8,144 bases of DNA from JBJSXF01 sp046086225. GTDB taxonomy: Bacteria > Actinomycetota > Acidimicrobiia > IMCC26256 > PALSA-610. The stretch is from positions 1-8,144 of the forward strand of contig JBJSXF010000063.1 in the NCBI GenBank assembly GCA_046086225.1. Direction: 5' to 3'. The stretch's first letter is position 1. Every line of letters starts with the position of its first letter. The position numbers were made by a program, and so were the translations under genes. Shown piece by piece: positions 1-6,151 of the stretch. The notes under the pieces are model-generated. The model did no database searches and was not told the DNA's origin. It saw only the letters and a program-made list of their open reading frames with translations.

Positions 1-13
1 AGTGTTATTGGTG

Positions 14-99
14 CTTCATCCAGAGCGGCTCGAGGGACCTGGCCCGACGACAGCCCGGCAACCGGCGCAAGCCCGGTGCCCCCGCCAGGTGCGATGAGG
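14..99 (+). promoter_or_regulatory. SAM riboswitch, copy 1 (S-box / SAM-I or SAM-I/IV-like aptamer)
   Basis: The stretch carries the conserved S-box core in order: AGAGCGG, GAGGGACC, TGGCCCGA, GCCCGGCAACC and GGTGCC. Visible pairings are P1, 14-20 with 93-99 (one G-U pair); P3, 61-66 with 71-77, closing a GCAA tetraloop with one bulged base; and a six-base pseudoknot of CCTGGC (38-43) with GCCAGG (84-89). Only about a dozen bases separate GGTGCC from the 3' strand of P1, so the P4 arm of canonical SAM-I seems absent. That fits the SAM-I/IV variant better, but the subclass is my inference. The 3' strand of P1 runs into a purine-rich ribosome-binding site (97-103) ahead of a tiny ORF, which suggests that bound SAM blocks translation start. 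Known members bind S-adenosylmethionine and usually turn expression off. Confidence 0.88.
16..89 (+). repeat. Direct repeat, unit 1 (riboswitch aptamer)
   Basis: Positions 16-89 match 173-246 at 73 of 74 bases, with C73 versus A230 as the only change. The similarity ends abruptly just inside the 3' P1 strand, and the following sequences differ apart from the shared GATG and purine-rich ribosome-binding site. This indicates a local duplication of the aptamer, or strong conservation of both copies. Confidence 0.95.
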
Positions 100-105
100 A
101 GGGCT

Positions 106-129
106 ATGGGCAGCAGCATTCGGCGATGA
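106..129 (+). CDS. Possible seven-codon leader ORF behind riboswitch 1
   Basis: ATG at 106 is followed by six codons and TGA at 127-129, giving MGSSIRR. An AGGAGGG ribosome-binding site (97-103) sits two bases before the ATG and partly lies in the P1 strand of the first aptamer. No homologue is known to me. It could be a translated leader peptide that couples ribosome passage to the hairpin at 135-156. It could instead be the degraded start of a gene once controlled by riboswitch 1, or chance. The good ribosome-binding site placed exactly as in copy 2 is the only support. Confidence 0.35.
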   Translation: MGSSIRR

Positions 130-134
130 CCGAC

Positions 135-156
135 CGGTGACGCCGACGCGTCACCG
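135..156 (+). terminator. Hairpin between the two riboswitches, possible terminator or attenuator
   Basis: CGGTGACG (135-142) and CGTCACCG (149-156) form a perfect 8-bp stem with a six-base loop, CCGACG. No T-run follows. Intrinsic terminators of high-GC actinobacteria often lack one, so termination is possible but not shown. It lies just after the seven-codon ORF and 16 bases before aptamer 2, so it could end transcripts that escape the first switch or simply insulate the two aptamer folds. Confidence 0.4.
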
Positions 157-171
157 ACCAGCACGACATCA

Positions 172-255
172 CTCATCCAGAGCGGCTCGAGGGACCTGGC
201 CCGACGACAGCCCGGCAACCGGCGCAAGCACGGTGCCCCCGCCAGGACCGATGGG
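172..255 (+). promoter_or_regulatory. SAM riboswitch, copy 2, directly upstream of the AAA+ gene
   Basis: This is a second full S-box core 157 bp downstream of copy 1. P1 pairs 172-177 with 250-255 (one G-U pair). P3 pairs 218-223 with 228-234 around a GCAA loop, and the pseudoknot CCTGGC/GCCAGG lies at 195-200 and 241-246. The only difference from copy 1 within the 74-base core is A230 in place of C73, at the predicted bulge of P3, so the fold is unaffected. The 3' strand of P1 (250-255) includes the first three bases of the GGGAGG ribosome-binding site (253-258) for the ATPase gene starting at 263. A SAM-bound state should therefore hide that site, which implies translational repression when SAM is plentiful. 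The mechanism is inferred from base pairing. Confidence 0.88.
173..246 (+). repeat. Direct repeat, unit 2 (riboswitch aptamer)
   Basis: Second unit of the 74-base direct repeat (73/74 identical to 16-89, offset 157 bp). It contains the conserved aptamer core of riboswitch copy 2. Confidence 0.95.
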
Positions 256-258
256 AGG
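253..258 (+). promoter_or_regulatory. Ribosome-binding site of the AAA+ gene, overlapping riboswitch P1
   Basis: GGGAGG lies four bases before ATG 263. It decides the start: the same frame is open back to a GTG at 137, but that codon lies inside the 135-156 hairpin and reading from it would run through aptamer 2. Bases 253-255 belong to the P1 helix, so access depends on the riboswitch state. Confidence 0.8.
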
Positions 259-262
259 AACC

Positions 263-1066
263 ATGACCACCCCGACCACCAAGCGGACCACCAGCCGGCC
301 TGCCCGCCGGGCCGGCAACCGAAACACCCCCGGGGCCATCAAGCAGCCCGAGCCCAACCCGCTGCCCCGATGCTGGCAGGACGTGCACGACGTCCTCGAC
401 GCCGGCATCGACCGGATCATCCTCTTCGGCCCGCCCGGCACCGGCAAGACCTACGCAGGCCTCAATCTCGGCGAGGTCCAACGGGGAGCCCACCGGCTCA
501 TCTGCACCGAGGACATGACCGCGGCCGACGTCACCGGCTGCTGGATGCCGTCCGCGAACAGCACCTGGTCGTGGCTCGACGGCCAGGCCGTGAAGGCGTG
601 GCGGGGCAACGGCCTCAGCGGCGCCCGCCTCGTCATCGACGAGATCGACAAGGCGTCGGGCGACGTGTTCGCCCTGCTCCTCGCGGTCACCGACTCGACC
701 GCGTCGGCCTGCTGGGAGCACCCCGAGACCGGCCGGATCGAACGGCCCCTCGACGGGTTCAGCGTCGTGATGACCACGAACGTCGAGAACCTCGACGAGC
801 TCCCCGAAGCGCTCACCGACCGGTTCCCGGTCGCGATCCGCATCAACGAGCCGCACCCGGACGCGCTCCGCACCCTCTCCTACGAGCTGCGCGACTACGC
901 CCGGCGAGCCGCCGACCTCGGCGACCGACGCATCAGCCTCCGGGCGTTCCACGCGTTCGACCGGCTGCGGGCCGGCATCGGCGACAAGCGAGCCGCCGAG
1001 ATCGTGTTCCGAGACGAAGCACCGAGCATCCTCGACGCGATCAAGATCGACCGGGTCGCCCGATGA
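263..1066 (+). CDS. MoxR-type AAA+ ATPase
   Basis: The product is 267 aa, a cytoplasmic AAA+ ATPase of the MoxR / AAA_5 type, which typically uses ATP to remodel or mature a client protein with a VWA-domain partner. A basic, Thr/Arg-rich tail (residues 1-25) precedes the ATPase core. Walker A is GPPGTGKT (56-63), Walker B is LVIDEID (123-129), the sensor-1 Asn is in MTTN (N173), an arginine-finger candidate is R187 in LTDRF, and a sensor-2-like Arg is R227. Length is somewhat short for MoxR (about 300 aa or more), with a reduced C-terminal lid. Start ATG 263 was chosen for its ribosome-binding site and its position just after the aptamer. The stop overlaps the next start (ATGA, 1063-1066), so the two genes are translationally coupled. 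Regulation is likely by the tandem SAM riboswitches. The client is unknown, and a phage-type or conflict-type MoxR-VWA module is a possible alternative. Confidence 0.9.
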   Translation: MTTPTTKRTTSRPARRAGNRNTPGAIKQPEPNPLPRCWQDVHDVLDAGIDRIILFGPPGTGKTYAGLNLGEVQRGAHRLICTEDMTAADVTGCWMPSANSTWSWLDGQAVKAWRGNGLSGARLVIDEIDKASGDVFALLLAVTDSTASACWEHPETGRIERPLDGFSVVMTTNVENLDELPEALTDRFPVAIRINEPHPDALRTLSYELRDYARRAADLGDRRISLRAFHAFDRLRAGIGDKRAAEIVFRDEAPSILDAIKIDRVAR

Positions 1067-2535
1067 CCGCCCGAACGGCATTCCCCGACCTCCTCGGCCG
1101 TCAAGACGAGGAACACGGCCGATGGGCCGTGGCGCCCTGCGCAGCCGAGCGCGGCGCGCCGGCGACCTCGATCGTCGACCGGGTGATGTTCGTACCGACC
1201 GGCGACGACGACTTCGCCCGAGTGGTGCGCGCCCACGAGTTGATGCACGCCAAGGTGACGCCCGGCGCGACGTGGCCCGAATGGCTCGACCTCAGCACTG
1301 CGTCGGAGCGGGCGTTGCGGGCCGCCGAGGAGTTCCGGGTGAATTGGCTCTGCCGGCAAGCCGGCTTCGCCATGAAGGCGCACCTCGCCGACGGGACCGA
1401 GAAGGCAGTCGGTGATCGGCTCGCCGAACGCGAGGAGTGGCAAGAAGCCGTCTATTTCGCGGCGGCGTGCGCCGGGACCGCATCGATGAACCCATTCCTC
1501 ACCGGGATCCGTCGTCACCGGCGCGACTGGGCACCGGTGCTGCGCGCGATCGAGCAGCGGCTCCTGAAAGAAGCGAAGAAGCTCCCGGTGGACGAACTCG
1601 CCTCGACCGGCATTGACCACGGCATGGGTGCTTCTGGAGGTCTCGAGCCGCGCGGCTTCCGGTACACGGAGGCGTGGGCAGTGTGGCTGGACGGGTTGAC
1701 TCGGAAGCGCACCGATGCGGAAGAGAGCAACGCTGAGGAGGGCGAGGACAGACCGCCGGTCACCCCCGAGCAGGTGAAAGACGCAGAGGTCGAATTCAAT
1801 GCTTCCGCCTGGCCCGAGGTGCGAATCGGGAAGATTCCGCTCACCCGGAATGCGCCCGGTGGCCTCGGGCGGAAGCGACGGGCCGCTGACCGTGGACGGG
1901 CGCCGCGGCGTATCCACCGGTTGCTCACCGACCCGCAACGGCGGGTGTTCGACCAGCATCGGCGCGGCAACGGCGGTGTGGTCCTCGTGGACGGCTCGGG
2001 GTCGATGAGCCTGACCGAGGACGATGTGCGACGGATCCTCGCGGCGGCACCGGGCGCGACGGTCGCGATCTACGCCTGCACGTCGGGTAACGAACCGGAG
2101 AACCTGTGGATCCTCGCTGATCGGGGACGGATGGCCGAATCCATACCGGACCGTCCGGCCGGGAACGGCGTTGATCTCCCGGCGTTGGCGTGGGCGATCG
2201 GGCAGCGGCAGCATCGCACCGCACCGGTCGTGTGGATCACCGACGGGATCGTCCACAAGCCACGCTGCCAATACTCAGGGCGAGCGGCGATGGAGTGCAT
2301 CGATGCGGTCATCGCCAACAATGTGATCTGTCGTCCCCACGCCGCATCGGCAGTCAGAGCACTCGAAGACCTCGCGGCCCGACGCCGGCCGAAACGCTGG
2401 TGGCCGCCAGTGTGGCAGCGGTCGTGGCGAACCCTCCGGGGGACAACGCTGCGCCAGGAGATCCAGATCGACGAACCCCCGAGCGGGACGTCAGGCCCGA
2501 TCCCACCGAAGACGCGGCGGCTGTGGCGAGGGTGA
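1063..2535 (+). CDS. HExxH metallopeptidase-like / von Willebrand A domain protein
   Basis: The product is 490 aa, without signal peptide or membrane segments, and probably works with the AAA+ ATPase. The N-terminal part has a zinc-peptidase motif, HELMH (58-62), and a downstream acidic helix (AAEEFRVNW, 87-95) that could supply the third zinc ligand. This matches putative metallopeptidase domains found fused to VWA-like domains. A charged, probably flexible linker spans about 213-300. The C-terminal VWA domain has the MIDAS motif DGSGS (310-314) and a later Asp in WITDG (D394). Where a MIDAS Thr would be expected, the sequence reads GNGVD, with Val at 370, so metal binding may be altered or family-specific. 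The tail (439-490) is Arg/Pro/Trp-rich. Start ATG 1063 overlaps the ATPase stop. A longer open frame exists upstream but lies inside the ATPase gene. Proteolytic activity is inferred, not shown. Confidence 0.82.
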   Translation: MTARTAFPDLLGRQDEEHGRWAVAPCAAERGAPATSIVDRVMFVPTGDDDFARVVRAHELMHAKVTPGATWPEWLDLSTASERALRAAEEFRVNWLCRQAGFAMKAHLADGTEKAVGDRLAEREEWQEAVYFAAACAGTASMNPFLTGIRRHRRDWAPVLRAIEQRLLKEAKKLPVDELASTGIDHGMGASGGLEPRGFRYTEAWAVWLDGLTRKRTDAEESNAEEGEDRPPVTPEQVKDAEVEFNASAWPEVRIGKIPLTRNAPGGLGRKRRAADRGRAPRRIHRLLTDPQRRVFDQHRRGNGGVVLVDGSGSMSLTEDDVRRILAAAPGATVAIYACTSGNEPENLWILADRGRMAESIPDRPAGNGVDLPALAWAIGQRQHRTAPVVWITDGIVHKPRCQYSGRAAMECIDAVIANNVICRPHAASAVRALEDLAARRRPKRWWPPVWQRSWRTLRGTTLRQEIQIDEPPSGTSGPIPPKTRRLWRG

Positions 2536-2589
2536 GGAACGCACCCTGATCCGGGGGCAGCAGAGATCCGACTCCCCGGGAGATCCCGG
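2529..2589. terminator. Weak hairpins in the convergent gap, possible terminator
   Basis: The convergent gap (2536-2633) holds two short hairpins: AGGGTG/CACCCT (2529-2534 with 2542-2547, starting inside the last codons of the VWA gene) and CCGGG/CCCGG around an AGAT loop (2576-2580 with 2585-2589). Neither has a T-run. Their place between two convergent genes is the main reason to suspect termination in either direction. Confidence 0.25.
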
Positions 2590-2633
2590 TCGTCGTGCTC
2601 GACCCGGCCTGACCCGCCCCCTGCGGCCGAACC

Positions 2634-4070
2634 CTACGGCCGGACGCGAGAAATCGTCGACGAGTTGGTGTTGGCGACCCAGAGGCTCGTGCCGTCGAAC
2701 GCGATGGCCGTCGGCTTGAGCGACTGCTTCACGAATCCGGCGCACGTGTTGGTCGAACGGCTGATCGCACACAGGCGCCCGTCGGTCAGGCCGTTGCCCG
2801 GCAGGCTGACCCACACGTACTCCCCGTCGAAAGCCAGGCCCGACGGCTGGTCACCGACGCCGACCGGCACCGTCGCCACGATCGCACCGGTGAGTTGGCT
2901 GATCCGACTGATCGTGCCCGCCGTGCGATTCGCCACCCAGAGGTTGAAGCCGTCGGTGGCGATGGCCGCCGGCCCGTCGCCCACCGCGATGGTGCTCACC
3001 GTCGAGCCGTTCGCCGGATCGACCTTGAGCACGCTGTTGCTCGAACCATCGATGACCCAGAGCCAGGTGCCGTCGAAAGCGAGGTCGAGGGGGAAGGTGC
3101 CGACCGCATGGGTGTTGAGCACCATGCCGGTCGCGGCGTCGATCTCGGTGACCGACGCATCGCCGGAGTTCGCGACCCACACGCTCGATCCGCCGAACGC
3201 CAGTCCGTTGGGAGCCGTCCCCACCGTCACGGTGTCAACGACGGTGGCTGTTCCCGGATTGACCCGGGAGACGGTGCCGTCGACGTTGTTCGACACCCAG
3301 AGGCTCGTGCCGTCGAACACGACGTCACGAGGCTCCGTGCCGACCGCCACGGTGGTCACGACCGCGTTGGTCGACCGGTCGATCTTGTAGAGCCGGTTGA
3401 TCGCGTCGGGATCGGTCGCCGAGTTCGGCACCACGGCCCAGATCGAGGTGCCGTCGAACGCCACGGCATTCGGATAGGGACCGACCGGGACGGACGCGAC
3501 CCGACCCGGATACCACTTGAGCTGCGCGATATCGGAGAGCGTGCGGCCACCGGGCGGACCCGAGGCACCGACCGCGCCGGTTGCGCCGGTGGCACCGGCC
3601 GGACCCGTCGCACCCACCGCGCCGGTCGCACCCACCGCGCCGGTGGCGCCGACCGCGCCCGCCGGCCCCGCCGGACCTGACGCACCGTTCAGGCCCGCCG
3701 TCGCGAGCACCGACCAGAACGCCACGTTGGGCGGCATGCGGTTCGTGTTCGCCTCCCGGGCCACGTAGGACGCGCCGCCCCGGGTGATCACATCGCCCTT
3801 GAAGTACGCGGTGGTGGCCGACCAGCCACCCCGGAAGCGCAAGCCGTCGGCCTGCCACGCCACCTGCACCTCGGACGCCGAGCACCGCTCGCCCGACTGG
3901 AAGTCGATGACCCGCAGCACCTTGGCCCCCGACTTCGGGTAGCAGGCGACGATTCGGCCCGACGAGCTGTTGGGAATCGCAGCCCAGGCCCAGGTCGTTC
4001 CGAGGCCGAGCAGGAGACCGATCGCGAGCACGATCGTTCGCGACCCGAGAATCTTGCGCACTCTCGCCAC
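2634..4070 (-). CDS. Secreted collagen-like / seven-bladed beta-propeller protein
   Basis: The product is 478 aa. A signal peptide (1-30, cleavage likely at AWA-AIP) leads into a short Cys-containing segment (C43, C63) of the kind often placed before collagen-like regions in actinobacteria. Residues 78-123 resemble a small carbohydrate-binding module of the CBM5/12 type (GGWSATTAYFKGDVI, then GGASYVA). Sixteen Gly-X-Y triplets follow (126-173). Residues about 183-478 hold seven repeats built on VGxxPxxxAFDGTSxWVxN, as in YVTN/NHL-type propellers. Strand 187-195 before blade 1 could close the ring with the last blade. C434 and C443 may form a disulfide. The start is GTG 4070, after a GGAGGGGGAG ribosome-binding site. 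Upstream in-frame codons lack such a site and would bury the signal peptide. Likely role: binding or adhesion at the cell surface. The ligand is unknown. It lies 130 bp downstream of the monooxygenase gene and may share its transcript. Confidence 0.85.
   Translation of the reverse strand: MARVRKILGSRTIVLAIGLLLGLGTTWAWAAIPNSSSGRIVACYPKSGAKVLRVIDFQSGERCSASEVQVAWQADGLRFRGGWSATTAYFKGDVITRGGASYVAREANTNRMPPNVAFWSVLATAGLNGASGPAGPAGAVGATGAVGATGAVGATGPAGATGATGAVGASGPPGGRTLSDIAQLKWYPGRVASVPVGPYPNAVAFDGTSIWAVVPNSATDPDAINRLYKIDRSTNAVVTTVAVGTEPRDVVFDGTSLWVSNNVDGTVSRVNPGTATVVDTVTVGTAPNGLAFGGSSVWVANSGDASVTEIDAATGMVLNTHAVGTFPLDLAFDGTWLWVIDGSSNSVLKVDPANGSTVSTIAVGDGPAAIATDGFNLWVANRTAGTISRISQLTGAIVATVPVGVGDQPSGLAFDGEYVWVSLPGNGLTDGRLCAISRSTNTCAGFVKQSLKPTAIAFDGTSLWVANTNSSTISRVRP
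3552..3695 (-). repeat. Collagen-like Gly-X-Y repeat region
   Basis: This stretch encodes 16 Gly-X-Y triplets, mainly GAT, GAV and GPA. At DNA level an 18-bp unit is perfectly duplicated at 3607-3624 and 3625-3642, with a degenerate third copy at 3643-3660. Such perfect tandem units can change number by slippage, which would vary the length of the stalk between the carbohydrate-binding-like module and the propeller. Confidence 0.85.
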
Positions 4071-4159
4071 GGCTCCCCCTCCGGTTGCGGGCGAATACCT
4101 GCCGAACGGTACCGGGCGACCGGGCTCTTCGCGCGCCGGCTCCGACCCTGACCCGCACC

Positions 4160-4171
4160 GTCGGGCCCGAC
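4160..4171. other. 12-bp perfect palindrome between monooxygenase and propeller genes
   Basis: GTCGGGCCCGAC is self-complementary over 12 bases and sits in the 130-bp gap (4071-4200) between two - strand genes. It could be an operator for the propeller gene or the core of a short hairpin after the monooxygenase stop. In DNA this GC-rich, chance occurrence is quite possible. I saw no clear -10/-35 pair in this gap. Confidence 0.25.
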
Positions 4172-4200
4172 CGCAGGAACCCGAACCGACCCCGCGGCCG

Positions 4201-6000
4201 TCAGTCCGCAGCACCCTCCCGCACGACGACGGTGCCGGGGAAGTCTCCGGCTGCCCGCCACTCGTCGAGCCGCTCGACGTAATGCATGAGGTTGCCGGGG
4301 TACACGACGTTGCGGGCCGCGTTCATCGTGCGCGCCCCCTCGCTGTTGCCGTAGCTCGGGGTGCACTGGGCCGAGTAGCGGCCGAAGCCCTTGCCCGCCT
4401 CCCAGAGCAACGCGAGCCAGGCGTCCTCGGCCTCGACCGTCGTCTCGATCGTCTCGACGTGCTGCTCGGTGAGCATCCCGATGAGGGCCCCGATGTGCGC
4501 GGTGAGTTCGGAGAGGTAGTGGTGGAAGTTGAGTCCGAACCCGGCCTGGATGAAGTGGCAGACGAGGAGGTTGGGGAAGCCGCTGGTGAGCACGCCGTGC
4601 AGCGTGTGGGCGCCGTCGGCCCAGCGTTCGCTCAGCTTCACACCGTCGCGTCCGACGGGATCGAACCCGAGCCGGCTCACGAGCCCGGTCGTCACCTCGA
4701 AGCCCGAGGCGTAGACGAGCAGATCGAGCGGATAGGTGATGCCGTCGACGACCGGCCCCTCGGCGGTGATGAGCTTCACCCCGTGCCCGTCGGTGTCCAC
4801 GAGGTGCACGTTCGGCCGGTTGAACGCCTGCAGGTACTCGTCGTGGAAGCAGAGGCGCTTGCAGTGCTTCGCGTACCAGGGCTTCAGCTTCTCGGCCGTT
4901 GCCGGATCCTCGACGACGGCGTCGATGCGATCGCGAAACGACTGCATCACGTCGAAGTCGATGCGCTCGAGCTCGGCCGCGGCCTCGGGGGTCGCGGCTT
5001 CGACCTGGGTGTCCTGCCAGAACACGTCGGTCCAGCCGTCGTGCACGAGGTCGACGGCCGGCTTCTCGCCCGTGACCGCCTCGGTGAAGTTGAGCACCCG
5101 GGCCCGCTGCCAGCCGACCGGCTGGCGCTCGACCCACCCGGGCTCGATCGGCCCGTTGCCCCGCACCCCGACCGCGGAAGGCGTGCGCTGGAAGACGAAC
5201 ACCTCCTTCGCCGACCGGGCCAGCTGCGGCACCACCTGGATGGCCGTCGCGCCGGTGCCGATGATCCCCACCCGCTTGTCCGCGAGGTGATCCATCGGCT
5301 CGGTCGGGCTGCCGCCCGTGTAGTCGTAGTCCCAGCGGGCGGTGTGGAACGCCCGCCCGGCGAAGTCGTTGATGCCTTCGATCGCCGGCAGCTTCGCCTT
5401 GTGCATGATGCCGCCCGCGGTCACGAGGAACCGGGCCGCGAGCACGTCACCGCGGGTCGTCGTGACCTTCCAGCGCGACGCATCCGCGTCCCACTCGGCC
5501 GAGGCGATCTCGGTCTGGAAGAGGGCGTGGCGGTAGAGGTCGAAGTGACGACCCACCCGGCGGCAGTGCTCGAAGATCTCGGTCGCCGAGGCGTACTTCT
5601 CGGTCGGCGTATAACCGGTCTCCTCGAGGTAAGGCATGTAGACGAGCGACTCGACGTCGCACATGCACCCCGGGTAGCGGTTCCAGTACCAGGTGCCGCC
5701 GAAGTCGCCACCCTTCTCGACGATGCGGAACGCGTCGATGCCCCGCTGCTTGAGCTGGACGGCGGTGAACATGCCCGCGTATCCACCGCCCACGATGACG
5801 ACCTGGGTCTCCTCCACGACGGGCTCGCGGGTGAACCCGGGTTCGGCCCACGGGTCGTCGTCGAACTCCTCGTAGTCGCCGGCCAGACCCGAGTACTGGG
5901 CGAGGCCGTCGGCCCGCAGGCGCTTCTCCCGCTCGAGCCGGTAGCGCTCGCGCGCCGCGGCGACGAGGTCGGACGTCGGATCGGGGGTCGGGTCGGGCAT
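4201..6000 (-). CDS. Baeyer-Villiger-type flavin monooxygenase (FAD/NADPH)
   Basis: The product is 599 aa. Type I Baeyer-Villiger monooxygenases insert one oxygen atom beside a ketone carbonyl to give an ester or lactone, using FAD, NADPH and O2 in the cytoplasm. The FAD site is VVIVGGGYAGM (67-77), followed by the typical GGTWYWNRYPGCMCD (101-115). The family fingerprint FxGxxxHTxxW is present as FAGRAFHTARW (213-223), followed by D224. The NADP site is VGIIGTGATA (244-253), and YLQAFNRPNVHL (389-400) also fits the family. The length and the roughly 65-residue N-terminal extension match the longer members (about 600 aa) acting on large cyclic, steroid or aromatic ketones. The substrate cannot be told from sequence. 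Start ATG 6000 has GGAGG seven bases upstream, while an in-frame ATG at 6006 directly abuts it. The gene is divergent from the hydrolase gene, and no linked regulator or dehydrogenase is in view. Confidence 0.88.
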   Translation of the reverse strand: MPDPTPDPTSDLVAAARERYRLEREKRLRADGLAQYSGLAGDYEEFDDDPWAEPGFTREPVVEETQVVIVGGGYAGMFTAVQLKQRGIDAFRIVEKGGDFGGTWYWNRYPGCMCDVESLVYMPYLEETGYTPTEKYASATEIFEHCRRVGRHFDLYRHALFQTEIASAEWDADASRWKVTTTRGDVLAARFLVTAGGIMHKAKLPAIEGINDFAGRAFHTARWDYDYTGGSPTEPMDHLADKRVGIIGTGATAIQVVPQLARSAKEVFVFQRTPSAVGVRGNGPIEPGWVERQPVGWQRARVLNFTEAVTGEKPAVDLVHDGWTDVFWQDTQVEAATPEAAAELERIDFDVMQSFRDRIDAVVEDPATAEKLKPWYAKHCKRLCFHDEYLQAFNRPNVHLVDTDGHGVKLITAEGPVVDGITYPLDLLVYASGFEVTTGLVSRLGFDPVGRDGVKLSERWADGAHTLHGVLTSGFPNLLVCHFIQAGFGLNFHHYLSELTAHIGALIGMLTEQHVETIETTVEAEDAWLALLWEAGKGFGRYSAQCTPSYGNSEGARTMNAARNVVYPGNLMHYVERLDEWRAAGDFPGTVVVREGAAD

Positions 6001-6151
6001 CGGCATTCCTCCGGGGCGCAGTCTGACGGCTCCCGGGCCGTGGGGCACATCGTCGCTCCCCCCGGCCCCACCCGGTCGGCCGCATCATCCGGCTCGAGAT
6101 CCGCTACACCTGAGCGGGCGACGGCCGATGAATGCTCCGGGGAGGGATGCC
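6001..6151. promoter_or_regulatory. Divergent intergenic region, presumed to hold both promoters
   Basis: These 151 bp separate the divergent starts of the monooxygenase (-) and the hydrolase-like gene (+) and must carry promoters for at least one of them. I recognise no convincing -35/-10 pair, operator or riboswitch. The clear elements are the two ribosome-binding sites: GGAGG for the - gene (6008-6012 on the complementary strand) and GGGGAGGG (6139-6146) for the + gene. Confidence 0.45.
6139..6146 (+). promoter_or_regulatory. Ribosome-binding site that sets the hydrolase start
   Basis: GGGGAGGG lies five bases before GTG 6152 and inside the alternative reading from ATG 6128. It favours the GTG start, which also gives a more normal signal-peptide length. 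Confidence 0.7.

Noticed and set aside
1..13. AT-richer bases before aptamer 1 as a -10 promoter element
   Set aside because: TATTGG-like bases are present, but the window starts too close to judge a -35 box or spacing.
137..262. N-terminal extension of the AAA+ protein from GTG 137
   Set aside because: The added codons would run through riboswitch copy 2 and start inside a hairpin, while ATG 263 has a near-perfect ribosome-binding site.
370..1062. N-terminal extension of the VWA protein within the AAA+ gene
   Set aside because: It is an out-of-frame Arg/Pro/His-rich reading of the ATPase gene. The ATGA overlap at 1063 marks the true start.
895..2271. Long - strand open frame opposite the AAA+ and VWA genes
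   Set aside because: It has low-complexity Arg/Pro/His composition, no recognisable motif and no ribosome-binding site. It is an antisense shadow typical of GC-rich DNA.
1..2535. Prophage or mobile island carrying the AAA+/VWA pair
   Set aside because: Such pairs occur in phages, but no integrase, structural gene, att-like repeat or clear base-composition shift is visible.
3788..5137. Long - strand open frame overlapping the monooxygenase and propeller genes
   Set aside because: It is an Arg/Gly-rich frame-shifted reading of two genes that have clear family motifs in another frame.
6081..6100. Resemblance of this stretch to the riboswitch (CATCC, GGCTCGAG)
   Set aside because: Only short fragments match. 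The GGCCCGA, GGCAACC and GGTGCC core is missing, so it is not a third aptamer.
6128..6151. ATG 6128 as start of the hydrolase
   Set aside because: No ribosome-binding site precedes it, while GTG 6152 has GGGGAGGG at ideal spacing. It remains possible.
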